Numbered from the stretch's first letter, positions 1-11,870 are shown. The stretch is DNA of 64,000 nucleotides from Vitis vinifera (GCF_030704535.1 NC_081813.1:6944501-7008500), one strand, 5' to 3'. Notes: generated from the sequence alone by a model not told the origin. Numbers and translations are program-made.

Positions 1-211
1 TCTACAATCCTTCGTTTACACACTGAAAACTTGGAAAATGAAAGAAAATATCATTTTGAATCTTAATTTTCGTATTGTTCTCCTAGACATAATATAGGAA
101 ACAGAATTCGAGTTCCATTTCTTAGGTTCTCGTGAGCTAACCATAAATCCATACTTCAAAACAACAATGTAATACTGTATTCAACACAAAATGCACAAAA
201 ATCAAACTCAC

Positions 212-453
212 CTGATAATCTTCCTAACATGCTCCGGAGGCATATCCTCCTTCTGTGTCTCCACGAACCCGAACTTCCTCTTGTCGCCATACCGCTTCGA
301 ATTCAGCTGCATCCATTTACGCGCCTTTTCTTCAAGCCTAGCCTCGGCCTCCGCCGGCGACGGTAAGACCGTGTACGAAGGCTGAGCTGCAGGAGGAGGT
401 GGAATCGTGGAGCCGCCGGTGCCGGGCGGCGCAATCTGGCCGCTGTTCCACAT
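212..453 (-). CDS. PRP8: PRP8 pre-mRNA splicing factor, first coding exon (partial gene)
   Basis: The minus-strand ATG at 453 opens a frame starting [15 protein letters not shown], followed by a proline-rich stretch and then [18 protein letters not shown] and [20 protein letters not shown]. This is the highly conserved N-terminus of plant PRP8 (Arabidopsis SUS2/PRP8A), the ~2,300-residue core protein of the U5 snRNP at the spliceosome active site. The exon ends at 212 in CAG followed by the donor GTGAGT (211-206), splitting the codon after VRKII. Continuing past it gives a stop, so the rest of the gene lies beyond the left edge of the window. The Pro-rich linker is somewhat shorter than I remember for Arabidopsis. 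Identification rests on remembered sequence, but the conserved block is long and distinctive. Confidence 0.93.
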
Positions 454-800
454 GGTGGTGCTATGATTGAATCACGAAACCCTATCCAGCGGATTGATCT
501 GTACGGAAAATTTGTGGAAAATAAGAGCAAGAGACTTGAGTGGAGAGCTTCGATGGAGAAGCCCTAGGGTTTTGGGGGTTTTGTGGTGAAGGGTAATGGA
601 CTCTCCGTAGAGAGAGAAAACAAGCAGTGAGAGAGTGGGGTTTGGTTTTTATGCATTCGATTTGGGGATAGAGGGAAAGGCGGTGCCAGGCACGTGACCG
701 CCAATCTGGGTTGTGTGGGTTGGGCCACAGCTTGGAAGAATGTGGCCCGTAAGGTCCAATCTCTTGAGTCCAAAAAATCTTTATTGGGCTTAATGGATAT
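454..800 (-). promoter_or_regulatory. PRP8 5' UTR and promoter
   Basis: Read on the minus strand, the region upstream of the ATG contains a telo-box-like AAACCCTAG at about 563-573, typical of translation and housekeeping genes. Two TGGGCC/GGCCCA-type site II elements lie near 720-745, a TTGGGC relative near 783, and a G-box core CACGTG at 691-696. A weak TATA-like run lies near 645-652. This is the usual make-up of a constitutive plant housekeeping promoter. The transcription start cannot be fixed from sequence alone. Confidence 0.5.
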
Positions 801-898
801 CCACCTTAAAAAAAAAAAAAAAGAGTATATTTGAGAATTTTTTTTAATCATTTATTTAGAACCATATTTATTAAAATTTCTCCAATGTATTTAGTATT

Positions 899-1255
899 AG
901 AGTTGGGTGGGTGCTTAAGTTGGGATGATCCAATCAAATCCAACTAAATAAGAGATTCGAGGGAGCAATTTCTGGGAATTGGAACTGTCATAAACCGCAT
1001 AGAAACCATCTCAATAAATAAATAAATAAAAATCTATCTCTCTCACTTTTATTTTTCTCTGAGAAAATAAAGATCGAGAGATTTCAAGAAGAAAAGTTTT
1101 CTCGAAAAAAAAAAAAGGTTTTTGTGTTGTGAAATGGAGTGGTTCTCAATTTTATTATGATTTCATTCATGATTTGAGGTTAAGAATTGAATAATGAAAC
1201 AACTTTTTTTTTTTTTTGGATATTAAGTATTTCAAAAAGTAATACGAAGATTTCC
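899..1255. repeat. Dispersed repeat, copy A (partner at 23997-24335)
   Basis: From AGTTGGGTGGGTGC onward this stretch aligns by eye with 23997-24335. Shared blocks include GATCCAATC, TTTCTGGGAATTGGAA, a CTCTCTC-rich segment, GTGATT/ATTCCATTCA-like words and AATACGAAGATTT. The copies are diverged with many small indels. I see no coding potential and no clear termini, so the family is unknown; it may be an LTR or non-autonomous element fragment. Confidence 0.5.
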
Positions 1256-2316
1256 TACATCCAAAATAAAAGTTTGTTTGGAAATTTCATGAAAAATATA
1301 ATAAATTTCACATGGACACTCTTCTTTTACATTATACACCTTCCATCTAAAACAAATATTGAGAGACACTTATTTGCGTATGGACGATAAATTTTTTTCA
1401 AAAAAGAGAATTCAAATAGCCTACACACAAAATGAGACAAAATCCTATCTTTTTGCTTTATTTCCTTCATCTAACACTAACTCGATTGCTAGTTTGACAT
1501 AACATGGAGGAATTCATGGTATAATAAGCTGAAGTAGGTTCTAAATATTCCAATGTTGGCATATGTTTAATAATATGCATTTTGCAATCCCACTTAATAT
1601 AGAGTACAAAAGAAAATTAAGTAAGACTATTATTCATAAGTGAAAATAAATAAAGAAATAATTGTAAGTACAATAACTCATTTGTTATCTTGCGATGAAA
1701 CCTAAGAGGCCTCTCAATGGGAAATTTTAATAATTTTTTCCTTGTTTTTGTCAAAATTAAGAAAATCTAAACAAAATTCAACCTACTTGTAATACTCCAT
1801 CTCTATTAACATGTGGTAATGCGAACTATAAAATATCATATGGTAATGTGAACCATATAAATATTATAATACAATATACTAAAATACATAACACTCTTTA
1901 TTAGATCATCATCTCTTTCAGGCAAAGAGTCCAAAATTTGCATAGGACATTGTTCAAAATTAATTATGCATAAAAAAACTAATGATTAGGATAAATGTCA
2001 TACATCTGCATGTATATTTGCAATAAACCAATGATGATTAGGATAGAAGAAGTCATTCTTTCAACCTTTGCTCCATCTCTTTGAGATGCAACTATAAAGA
2101 ACATTGATGTTACATAACATACATTGTCCATTTTCACATCAATTCCACCTTTAAGCCACCATTAACTTAAGACACAAGCAAGAAATACAATTCTTGATAA
2201 AGTGCTTGGCTCAGTGTAAATTGTAAGGTGAATGATAAGAATGACATCATTTGAGAATTAATATGCACTCATCAATGTTCTTTTCACAATTTTCTTTTCA
2301 AGTTTAGTGATGTCAA
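1256..2316. other. AT-rich intergenic DNA, no gene seen
   Basis: Only short frames rich in Phe, Ile and Asn occur, without recognisable domains. A short direct repeat of the ATGTGGTAATGCGAAC / ATATGGTAATGTGAAC type lies near 1810-1855. Nothing else is supportable. Confidence 0.4.
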
Positions 2317-3757
2317 TGTTAGGATTGAGTTTTTAAAAGCATGATATGATATAACATATTTTGGAGTTTATTATTTATTAATGAAATTCTAGTTTCACTT
2401 TTGTTTATTCTCATTCCATGCATTGTACTTCATGAGCATTCTAAATTATATCTCTTACACTATACGTGATTTTGATGTATTAGGAGTTGTACATAATATT
2501 CAAGTCATGGGTTCCTTATAGGTAAATGATTTGTTCATAATTAGTTCATGAGTCTAAGCAACTCATCAAGGTTGTAGTGCACTACCTCCTAATTGGAGAA
2601 ATGATTGGTCTTCACCATCGAGATGAGATTCTCATAATAAGTGTACTGGTGTGTATGGTTACACATTAGATTGAATTTACAATGAGTCATGTCATAAGGT
2701 TATCGAGTAGTCATGATTTTATTAAACTGCTATATTGTATTGTTTCTTAATCTTAAGAGAATATTAAGTTTGTGTCAAAGTTAGTAGTGACTTTGACTTA
2801 TGGATGAGATCATAAAATGATCATATATTATCTAAGGATTGAGTCACTATTAATAAAAGTCGATAATAATAGGTATTCTCAATAGAGAAACCATAATATT
2901 TTATGGGATTAAGACATAGTGTTCTTTTAGGTGATCCTAAAAATGTGTATTCATGTAAATTATGGTCATAATAGCTTCTTAAGTAGAACTTGACATAAGC
3001 TCTTTGTAAGTTGAAATATGTTAAATAATCACATGATAAAAGGATTTGTAACTTAAAGATAGTGGAGGTAATCTCAAGAAGCTAGTTTAGACTATAAACA
3101 ACAATTCATTGGGAGACTATATACAACGAATAATAGGTCACATATCTGAATGCTTAGTATCTTGTTATTGTTTACATGGGTATTATAGCACGATTGATTC
3201 TCTATAGGGAGATATTGAATCAACTTTAGAATTATATTTCGATGGAGTCAGTACTATCCTATGGGTCTCAATGGTCCCCGTTTGAGCTGATATACTTTGT
3301 TAGTATGACTTATGAGTGTTAGATCGACTCTTGGTTCACTTACATGCATAAGGGTGTTTTGGTAATTTTATACGAATTAGTGAACGGTATGTTTGAATTG
3401 AGCTAATTGATTAATGGAATAGCTCTATTGGGCTAATTAGTCAATTAAGACATTTTTTAGGCTAGATTTAATAACTTGAGACATTGATGGGTTCAAGTTA
3501 CTGAAGTTTAGTAGGAAACCCTATACATACCCTCTTAAGGGTTAGAGTTTCAATCTTTTATCTTCTCCCACCATCTAGATAGAAAGGGTCATAACCTTCA
3601 CCCTTCCAAATCCCTTGTCATTTGAGTGCTAAGAAACAAGGGAGAACCATTGAGTAAAAAATCTTTAGTGTACAAGACTTCTAACGACTGCAAATTTGTT
3701 ATTTTATAAATGAAATTGATTTGGGAACATCCAAATCAAAGGTATTGTTTCCTAACA
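2317..3757 (+). mobile_element. Candidate solo LTR (about 1.44 kb)
   Basis: The segment begins TGTTAGG and ends CCTAACA, a perfect 7-bp terminal inverted repeat of the TG...CA type that bounds LTRs. Near the 3' part is ACCCTATACATACCC (about 3518-3532), a TATA-like promoter followed by a leader-like sequence, which suggests the + orientation. No gag or pol frame is attached on either side, and no primer-binding site or polypurine tract abuts it. A clean target-site duplication is not visible (flanks GTCAA and CATTG), so this could be a solo LTR with decayed flanks. Confidence 0.5.
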
Positions 3758-5148
3758 CATTGATCTAGATCTTATATGTGTACAAATGTAGTTTTTGCTT
3801 CCATTGCTAGGATCTAAATGTCCTAAGGAGTTTTTATTTACCTAACTTGATTCTGAAATAGGGAATAAAGCAAATTTGGGATTCCCTATAGTCAAATCCA
3901 CAATTTATTAAAGCATCAACAATTACTTATGATACTATCCTAATACCTTATTGTAAATTTGCTTATTCAATGTCATATGATTCATGACATGGCTTGATGG
4001 TAAAATAGTTCAAAAACTCATAATATCAATGTAATAAGAAGAAAAGAAAAAAAAAAAAAAAAAAAGACATTCAACGATGTAAGATATAAAAATACTTAAG
4101 AGGTTCCTATCAACAAGATGTAGGAAATATGAAAACTTTTCCACATGACAAGCCCTAAAAATAAACAAAAGAAAGAAAAATAAAATAAAAGAAGAATTAG
4201 AGAATACATAAAAATATGATCTAAGAATATACAAGCAACTAACGATAGTCATAATAGATAACACAAGAAAAACTCATGTCTATTTCATAACAAAACTTAT
4301 AAAACACATGACAAGACTCAAGTACTTCAATATGAATAGAAGACATGAAAGCTAATTATGAATAACTTGTTTGGTCTTGTTACTACATTCCTAGTTCTAT
4401 CAATCTAGATTGTTTCACCTTTGGAATGAGATGAAGGGGATAACTAGATTGAGCTATCCACGGGTTGATAGTAAATCTTTACCTTGCAAATATGTTTACT
4501 TACACTTCTATCATTTTATTTTAATTTTGATTTTCAATATTTTTATTCACATATGGTAAACTCTTTAATCATTTTAAAAAGATTTTTTTAATCATAAATG
4601 CATCATATAAAAATAAATTTTATTAACAAATGTTTTTATCTAAATATTACAAATTTGCAAACAACATATTCAATACAAATTTATAAATTCACTAAAACAT
4701 CAAAAGATCATCAAAATCTTCTCTCACAAAATTTCATAATCATTCCCATTTTCTCTCTCCATATTTATTATGAAGAAACAACCCTTTCTCTCTCTTAAAT
4801 ATAAGCAAGAGAATAACCATCTCTCACTAAAACTTCATAGACATTCAAGTTAAGAATGACCTTCTCACTAAAACTTTAAAAATAAGAAAAAGAAATAAAA
4901 AAGAAAATACTCTATTCCTGGAGACCATTATGTATATCTAAACCATTCAATATGATAACTTTCTCTCACTAAAGCTTCACTTGATTTTCACATCTTTTCC
5001 TCACTAAGATGTGAAAAAAATTTTAAGAAGTTATTAGAAAACAAGGGAACACAAAAAATAGGATATATGCTCCTTGCCAAACATGTTTTTTTTGTATTTT
5101 TTTATTATTATAAATAAGAAAAAATAGTTCTAAGAAACATGCCTCAAT
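3758..5148. other. AT-rich intergenic DNA, no gene seen
   Basis: The stretch is AT-rich with a long A run near 4046-4066 and several repeats of phrases such as CTCTCACTAAAACTTCA around 4822-4980. No coding region, RNA gene or complete element can be supported. Confidence 0.4.
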
Positions 5149-5154
5149 CAAACC
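5149..5154 (+). repeat. Target-site duplication, left copy (CAAACC)
   Basis: CAAACC immediately precedes the left LTR and is repeated at 9935-9940 right after the right LTR. Five bases is usual for copia; here six match, one of which could be chance. Confidence 0.75.
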
Positions 5155-5529
5155 CGAAGGGAATTAAGCCAAATTCCCAACCTGTGAGAAACAAAAAATA
5201 GAGAAAACACATGCCAAAGAAAAACAATTACATGCATAAGACAATATTTACGTGGTTCGACAATATGCCTACGTCCACGGAGTTGTAGGGATATCACTAT
5301 TATTAGGGAAAAATACAGAGTACAACCTCGGCGGCTACAATATTTTCTCTCTATATATAACACGACAACCACACCACACTAAAAAACCCTAATTATAAAA
5401 AGTGGTTCCACAATGGGCTAAATGGGCCCAACAGGCCTCAGTAAATCTCCCATTAAAAAGCCATGCAATATTATTCGGGTTGGGTCGTTAAACCGGATCA
5501 AACAAAACTAGGCTCCACAAAGCCCAACA
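5155..5529 (-). repeat. Left LTR (element 3' LTR) of the copia element
   Basis: This 375-bp direct repeat matches 9561-9934. In element orientation it starts TGTTGGGC. Its other end is decayed to CTTCG, where the partner has CTACA. A TATATATA box lies at about 5353-5360. Inside the element a purine-rich AAGTGGGAGATT abuts it (5530-5541 on the minus strand), as expected of a polypurine tract. Confidence 0.9.
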
Positions 5530-5621
5530 AATCTCCCACTTGGAGACTAATTTAATCACCAACATCAAACCGCTATCATTTAAAAAACAATCCATCATCC
5601 CTGAAACTCATCCTCCTATCA

Positions 5622-8600
5622 TCAAGCTAGAAAACCAATTGAAGTTGCACACAGCTTCAACTTCTCAATAGTGATACCCTTAGTCAACATGTCTGTCGGG
5701 TTCTTAGATCCACAAATCTTCTCAAGTATTACCAATCTATTTTTAACAAGGTAACGGATAAAGTGGTATTTTGTTTGTATATGTTTCGACTTTGAATGAA
5801 AAGCCGAATTTTTGGCAAGAAAAATTGCACTCTGACTGTTACTGTGTAGAATGCCCATTTCCTACTTCTTACCCAATTCATCTAAGAAACCATGTAGCCA
5901 AATCATCTCCTTTCCAACTTCAGTTACTGCAACATACTTAGCTTCTATAGTAGACAAAGTAACAATCTTTTGTAAATTTGAAGTCCATGATATAGTTGTA
6001 CCACGTAGAGTAAAAACAAACCCAGTAGTAGTACTCTTTCTACTATCAATATCACCAGCAAAATCAACATCTACATATCCCTGCAGTTTCAAACTTGCAC
6101 CTGCGAAGCAAAGACATGTATCTAATGAACCTTTCAGATATCTTAGAATCCACTTGACTGCCTCCCAATGCTGCTTTCCAGACCTACTCATGAATCTGCT
6201 CACAACTCCCATTGTATGTGCAATGTCTAGCCTTATACACACCATAGCATACATCAAGCTGCCAATAGCTGAGGCATAGGGCACCTTGCTCATATGGTCC
6301 ATTTCTTCTTCTGTCTTTGGTGACTGTTCTTTGCTTAGTTCGAAATGACTTCCCAAGGGTGTGCTCACTGGTTTAGTTTCATTCATGTTGAACCTGCTGA
6401 GAACTTTATTCACATACTCTGATTGTGAAAGCTTCAATGTACCATTAGCCTTGTTTCTAATGATTCTCATACCAAGGATTTGCTTTGTAGCTCCTAAATC
6501 CTTCATTGCAAACTGTTTGGACAATTACTTCTTCATATTATTAATCTCCTCAATGCCAGACCCTACAATAAGCATATCATCCACATACAATAGTAATATG
6601 ATGTAAGAATTGTCAAAAAACTTAACATAGCAACAGTGATCAACTTCACATCTCTTGAACCCAATTCTATGCATAAAACTGTCAAACTTCTTATACCACT
6701 GTTTAGGAGCTTGTTTAAGGCCATACAAGCTATTTCTCAATTTGCAGACTAGATTTTCTTGTCCCTGAACAATGAACCATTATGGCTGAATCATATAAAG
6801 GTCTTTCTCCAAGTCACCATGAAGGAATGCTGTCTTCACATCTAATTGCTCAAGATGTAAGTTTTCTGCAGCCACCATTCCCAGTACAAGTCTGATTGTT
6901 GACATCTTCACAACTGGAGAAAATATCTCCGTGTAGTCAATGCTCTCTTTCTGCTGGAACCCTTTAATAACTAATCTGGCCTTGTAATGTTTGCTACCAT
7001 CATGCTCATTCTTTATTCTGTATACCCACTTGTTGTGCAAAGCCTTCTTTCCTATTGGAAATTCTGTCAGTTCCCATGTCTAATTCCCCAGCAAGGAATC
7101 CATCTCATCATTCATGGCTAACTCCCACTTGCTTGAATTCTCATATTGCAAGGCTTCATCATAACACTCTGGCTCACCACCATCAGTCAACAGGAGATAA
7201 TTTAAAATAGGTGAATAACGCTGCGAAGGTCTAATGTTCCTGGAAGATCTGCAAACTTCAGCTACAGGTGTACTCAAATCTACCTGTGAGTTTACATTCT
7301 CCTTATCTTCTTTACCCCCTTTTTGGACAGTACTTTCAGTCAATTCATCTAAGTTGACAAACTCAAATTTCTTTTGATCTATCTCTGTAACATCTGACAC
7401 TATAGTTGACCTATTCTTGTACATAACCCGTTCATTAAATATCACATTTCTACTTCTGATGATTTTTCTGTTTTGTCCATCCCAAAACCTATAGCCAAAT
7501 TTCTCATCACCATAGCCAATGAAAAAACATATTTTTGACTTTGCATCAAGTTTACTACGAGCATCAGAATCAATATGAATATAAGAAACACAACAAAAAA
7601 CTTTAAAATGTGAAAACTTCACCTCTTTACCGCTCCAAACCTCCTCAGGAAGTCTGAACTCCATGGGAACTGATGGTCCTTGGTTTATCAGGTAAGTTGT
7701 AGTGCTAACAGCATCAGCCCAAAAAGTTTTTGGTAGTCCAGCATACAACCTCATACTTCTAGCACACTCATTGAGAATTTTGTTCATGCACTCAACCACA
7801 CCATTCTGCTGTGGTGTTCCAGGAATAGTCTTCTCCATCTTAATTCCCTGTGCAGCATAATACTCACTGAACCCTCCATCTATGTACTCTCCTCCATTAT
7901 CTGACCTCAAACATTTTACTTTCAAACCTGTTTCTGTCTCAACCATGACCTTCCACTTCTTAAAAGTTTCAAATACATTAGATTTATTTTTCAGAAAATA
8001 AACTCATACCTTTCTGCTTGAGTCATCAATAAAAGTGATGTAGTACCTTGAACCTCCAAGGGATGCAACTGGAGAAGGCCCCCACAAACCAGTGTGTACT
8101 AGTTCCAATTTTTCAGCCTTCGGTGTCCTGCCAGTTTTCAAGAAGCTCACATTTTTTTGTTTTCCTAAGATGCAACTTTCACACATGTCAAAATCAATGG
8201 ACTTCAATTCTGATAGTTTTCCTTTTGACAACAACATCTTCATCCATTTCTCACTCATGTGACCAAGTTTGCGATGTCATAGACTTGTATCAATACTTGC
8301 ATCAGCAACTGCAATTGTGTCTCTTGGACATGAGGTCATATATAGAGTACCAGTCTTCTTTCCATGAGCCAATACCCTAACTTCCTTTGTAACCTTCCGA
8401 GCACCACCAACAAATAGTATTGCATGTCCTTCATCATCAAGTTGTCCAACAGAAATCAGATTCATCCTCAGGTTAGGAATATGTCGAATCTTCTCCAGTA
8501 ACCAAACAGACCCATTGGGTAACGATATCCGGACATCTCCTAGACCCACAACATCCAAGGCTGAACCATCAGCCAAATACACCTTACCAAAATCACCTGT

Positions 8601-9530
8601 AGCATAATTCTGTATGATTTCTCGGTGTGGAGTGGTATGAAACGAAGCTCCTAAATCCAAAACTCAATCATCAAGTGGACTGTCTACTGCAAGAAGTAAT
8701 GCATCATGTACATCTTTTGTTACAACATTAGCAGAATCATCTTCATTCTTCTTCTTAGGACTTTTGCATTGCCTTTTAAAGTGACATGTTTTCCCATAGT
8801 TCCAACATTGTACTTGTTGGCTTGATCTAGATTTGCTTCTGTTCCGATTAGAATTTCTGGATTTTGATCTACCCCGATTTGAATTTCTGTCATTACCTCT
8901 ACCTTTTGTCTCAAGGTTTAGGGTAGAACTAGATCCTGAGGTTTCGCCTGCATCTCTTCGGCGAATCTCCTCAGCCAGAATTAAATCTCGTATATCATTG
9001 TACTTAAGTTTTTCTTTTCCTGTAGAATTGCTTACTACCATTCTTATTACCTCCCAACTGTTTGGCAAAGAAGCCAAGACAATCAAAGCATGAATCTCAT
9101 CATCAAAATCAATTTCTACAAACAACAATTGATTTGTGATTGTATTAAATTCATTCAAATGTTGTGCTACTAATGCATTCTCTGCCATCTTCAAATTGAA
9201 CAATTTCTTCATCAGATGCACCTTATTGTTTGCGGACGACTTTTCATACATATCGGACAAAGCTTTCATCAGATCTGTTGTGGTCTTCTCCTTTACAACA
9301 TTGTGTGTAACAAACCTAGACAGAGTTAACCTAATAACTCCTAGAACCTATCTGTCAAGAAGTGCCCATTCCTCAGCCTCCATACTCTCAGGTTTTGTCC
9401 CCAAAAGAGGCAGATGTAATTTCCTCCCATAGAGATAATCTTCAATCTGCATCCTCCAATACGCAAAGTCTGTGCCATCAAACTTTTCTATTCCAGACGT
9501 CTTTCCTGCTTCCTCTGCCATTGCTCCCAC
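5622..9530 (-). pseudogene. copia gag-pol polyprotein, interrupted by eight in-frame stops
   Basis: One reading frame of 1,303 codons runs from the ATG at 9530 to the stop at 5622-5624 with no frameshift. It is interrupted by stop codons at 9348-9350, 8664-8666, 8277-8279, 8004-8006, 7080-7082, 6780-6782, 6525-6527 and 5862-5864. In order it has a UBN2-type gag, a degenerate zinc knuckle (8780-8830, second Cys now Tyr), a protease site changed from D-S/T-G to DLG (near 8656), a GAG-pre-integrase segment, integrase with SDNGGEY and QQNGVVE (first catalytic Asp of HTDLWGP-type motif now Gly, near 8092), reverse transcriptase with YVDD (near 6580) and RNase H with an ADMLTKG-like end. It is therefore a pseudogene, although several motifs survive. 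Confidence 0.93.
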
Positions 9531-9545
9531 TTAAACCTAACCCTA

Positions 9546-9558
9546 GGCTCTGATACCA
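9546..9558 (-). other. Primer-binding site (initiator Met-tRNA type)
   Basis: On the minus strand TGGTATCAGAGCC lies two bases inside the 5' LTR. It is complementary to the 3' end of plant initiator Met-tRNA, the classic copia primer. Confidence 0.92.
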
Positions 9559-9560
9559 AT

Positions 9561-9934
9561 TGTAGGGAATTAAGCCAAATTCCCAACCCGTGAGAAACAA
9601 AAATAGAGAAAACACACGCCAAAGAAAAACAATCACATGCACAAGACAGTATTTACTTGGTTCGGCAATATGCCTACGTCCACGGAGTTGCAGGGATATC
9701 ACTATTATTAGGGAAGAATATAGAGTATAACCTCAGCGGCTACAATATTTTCTCTCTATATATAACATGACAACCACACCATACTAAAAAACCCTAATTA
9801 TAAAAGGTGGTTCCACAATGGGCTAAACGGGTCCAACAGGCCTCAGTAAATCTCCCATTAAAAAGCCATGCAATATTATTCAGGTCGGGTCGTCAAACCG
9901 GATCAAACAAAACTAGGCTCCACAAAGCCCAACA
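9561..9934 (-). repeat. Right LTR (element 5' LTR) of the copia element
   Basis: This 374-bp LTR is bounded by TGTAGGG and CCCAACA in + orientation, with intact TG/CA termini. It matches 5155-5529 and is followed directly by the CAAACC duplication at 9935-9940. Confidence 0.93.
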
Positions 9935-9940
9935 CAAACC
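9935..9940 (+). repeat. Target-site duplication, right copy (CAAACC)
   Basis: Identical to 5149-5154 and directly adjacent to the right LTR. Confidence 0.75.
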
Positions 9941-10049
9941 CTTATTTTTAAAGTAATTCTCAAAAAGCTATTAAGAATAATTGACAATCTAACATAATAT
10001 CATTTTTTTGTTAGATATAAACAACTATTCTCAATAACACTTTCAAGCA

Positions 10050-10335
10050 TAGCCTAAGTCTTCATTTGAAAACACTTTTTATTTTTTATTTTTAAAAGTA
10101 GAAAATAATAGTAACTTATGTATAAGAGAATTACAATAAAATGGTAACAATTTAAAAAAAAACTATTTAAACAAATTAAAGTATAAAAAAAGTTTTATTA
10201 TTGCAAATTTAAAATTTTAAAAGTATTTTGTACTAACATAGAGTATACTTTTGTATAAGATTTTTATATATATATATATAGAAGTTATTAATTTTTAAAA
10301 ACAAAAAATAGAAAATATATTTAAATGGACCTAAA
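10050..10335. mobile_element. Candidate MITE
   Basis: TAAGTCTTCATTTGAAAAC near the left end and ATTTAAATGGACCTAA near 10318-10334 are imperfect inverted copies that both continue into A/T-rich runs. This form, a short non-coding AT-rich element with imperfect terminal inverted repeats, is typical of plant MITEs. No target duplication was resolved. Confidence 0.35.
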
Positions 10336-10753
10336 ATATGAATTTAAACTCAATCATATTTTCTATCATTTATTTACTTTTATTTATTTATAGTATATAT
10401 AATAAATACTTAAAATGATGTAGATTATTATTTATTTATTTATATTATGTGAACTATTTGATTGCTTTATAGTAAATTCCATGGCTTATAGGAGATGATA
10501 TGCATTTCATGGAAAAGTTAATCTTGGTATCAAATTTACGAAGCCAAAAAGATTCCATGTGAGTACTTGAATGCATGTCAACTAAATTTTTTTCAACTTA
10601 TATTTTATTAAATGATTTTACACACAAAAAAAAAAAAAAAAAAAAAAACCAAACAAACAAACAAAACAAAACCAAAAAAACAAAAACAAAAAATGTTATA
10701 CTTACAATAATGTAAAAATGGAAAAGTGTGTTTTGGTTTAAAAGTTAGAAATA

Positions 10754-11063
10754 TTGAACAACCAATTTTCATAAAAGCTTAAGCTTACATGATTTAGGTT
10801 CAATATAGACATCACGCTTCTTAACACTATCCCTTATGTGCGGTCCCATACCCGTACTTGGAGAGACAAACAAACAAATGCAAATAGTCATTTCTGGACT
10901 TCTAAACATGCAAATGGGGAACAAATATGCAAATTGTGGAGAGGTGGCTCAAACCCACGACCTCTCGCCAAACCAAGCTCTAACCCCATATTTAACTACC
11001 AATTTTTCCAAAAGCTTAAACTTGCAGGATTTGAGTTTAATATGTATATCATGCTTCTTAACA
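10754..11063 (-). mobile_element. TRIM-like miniature LTR element
   Basis: Two similar ~73-bp direct repeats at 10754-10826 and 10991-11063 share AAAAGCTTAA, GATTT, TCAATAT/TTAATAT and GCTTCTTAACA. Just inside the right copy, AACCAAGCTCTAACCCCA (10972-10989) looks like a mutated reverse complement of the Met-tRNA primer site. LTRs under 100 bp, a total near 310 bp and no coding capacity are the hallmarks of TRIM elements. Target duplication is not evident. The 98-residue + frame here is not convincing as a gene. Confidence 0.5.
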
Positions 11064-11469
11064 AGAGAGAAAAACAAAATAAAAATAGGAACTAAGAAAA
11101 AAAAAATGGAAAGTAGAAACTTCAAAAAATAATTTAAATTTCATATATTTTTAAATTAAAGATTATTCCAATCAAATCAAGATAGTATATATATTCATTA
11201 AAAGGTAGCATTTGAGTACTATCTTTAGTCTAAAAGTATATAAAATAATAAATATTTTAAAATTACATGATATGAATTGAAATATGAAAAGTTGGGTTCC
11301 TATTAGCCATATATTAAAATAGTAACATCTATCCTTCAATAATGTTTTTATTCTTCGAGAAAATAACTTCAAGACATTGTCATCCAAGGGATGAGTACTA
11401 GAATTGGGAAGAGAAAAATGTGGATTTGAAAAAGCTAGAGTTTGAAACTATTTACCATATTAATGTTTT

Positions 11470-11870
11470 TAGGTCTCGTAGACAAGATTTGTTGTAGTTG
11501 TTGTTGTTTTTCATCATAAAACTACAGTTAACATTATTGGTTTTATTATGAAGTTAAATAAAATGTAAAACCTATGTTGGTATGGTTGGTTTTAGTATAT
11601 TAACTAAAGTCAAAATTGTCAATGTTGGTTCTAATGTATTTTTTAATAAATATTAAAACCACCATTGACAATCTTGTTTTTAGCATATTATGTAAATTAT
11701 AATTGTTAACATTGGTTTTAGAGTAAATTTGAATTTGGCTTAAAACCATCATCATTAATGTTGGTTTTAATGCATATCAAGCAAAACTGCAATCTGACGG
11801 TTGTGGTTTTAGAACAATTTTAAAATTGACTTAAAATTTCTAGTGTTGGTAATGTTAGAAGAAAGTCTAT
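11470..11870. repeat. CACTA-like subterminal repeats (candidate)
   Basis: The segment repeats, in both orientations, short phrases built on AATGTTGGTTTTA and TTAAAACCA at intervals of roughly 70-90 bp. Subterminal regions of plant CACTA (En/Spm) elements look like this. I did not find the CACTA terminus or a transposase. Confidence 0.35.

Larger units (their letters stand above)
5155..9934 (-). mobile_element. Ty1/copia LTR retrotransposon, complete structure, coding-dead
   Basis: This is a 4.78-kb element on the minus strand bounded by 375- and 374-bp LTRs and a CAAACC target duplication. Internal order from right to left is primer-binding site, gag, protease, integrase, reverse transcriptase, RNase H and polypurine tract. 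Integrase before reverse transcriptase is the Ty1/copia order. The protein resembles the Tnt1-like group. By hand count the LTRs differ at about 22 substitutions plus one indel (about 6%), and all but two substitutions are transitions, which fits cytosine-methylation decay after an insertion on a scale of a few million years. The element cannot make its proteins but could be moved in trans. Confidence 0.95.

Noticed and set aside
10836..11132. 98- and 85-codon + frames
   Set aside because: They overlap the TRIM-like element and its LTR; no domain, and two frames are open over the same bases.
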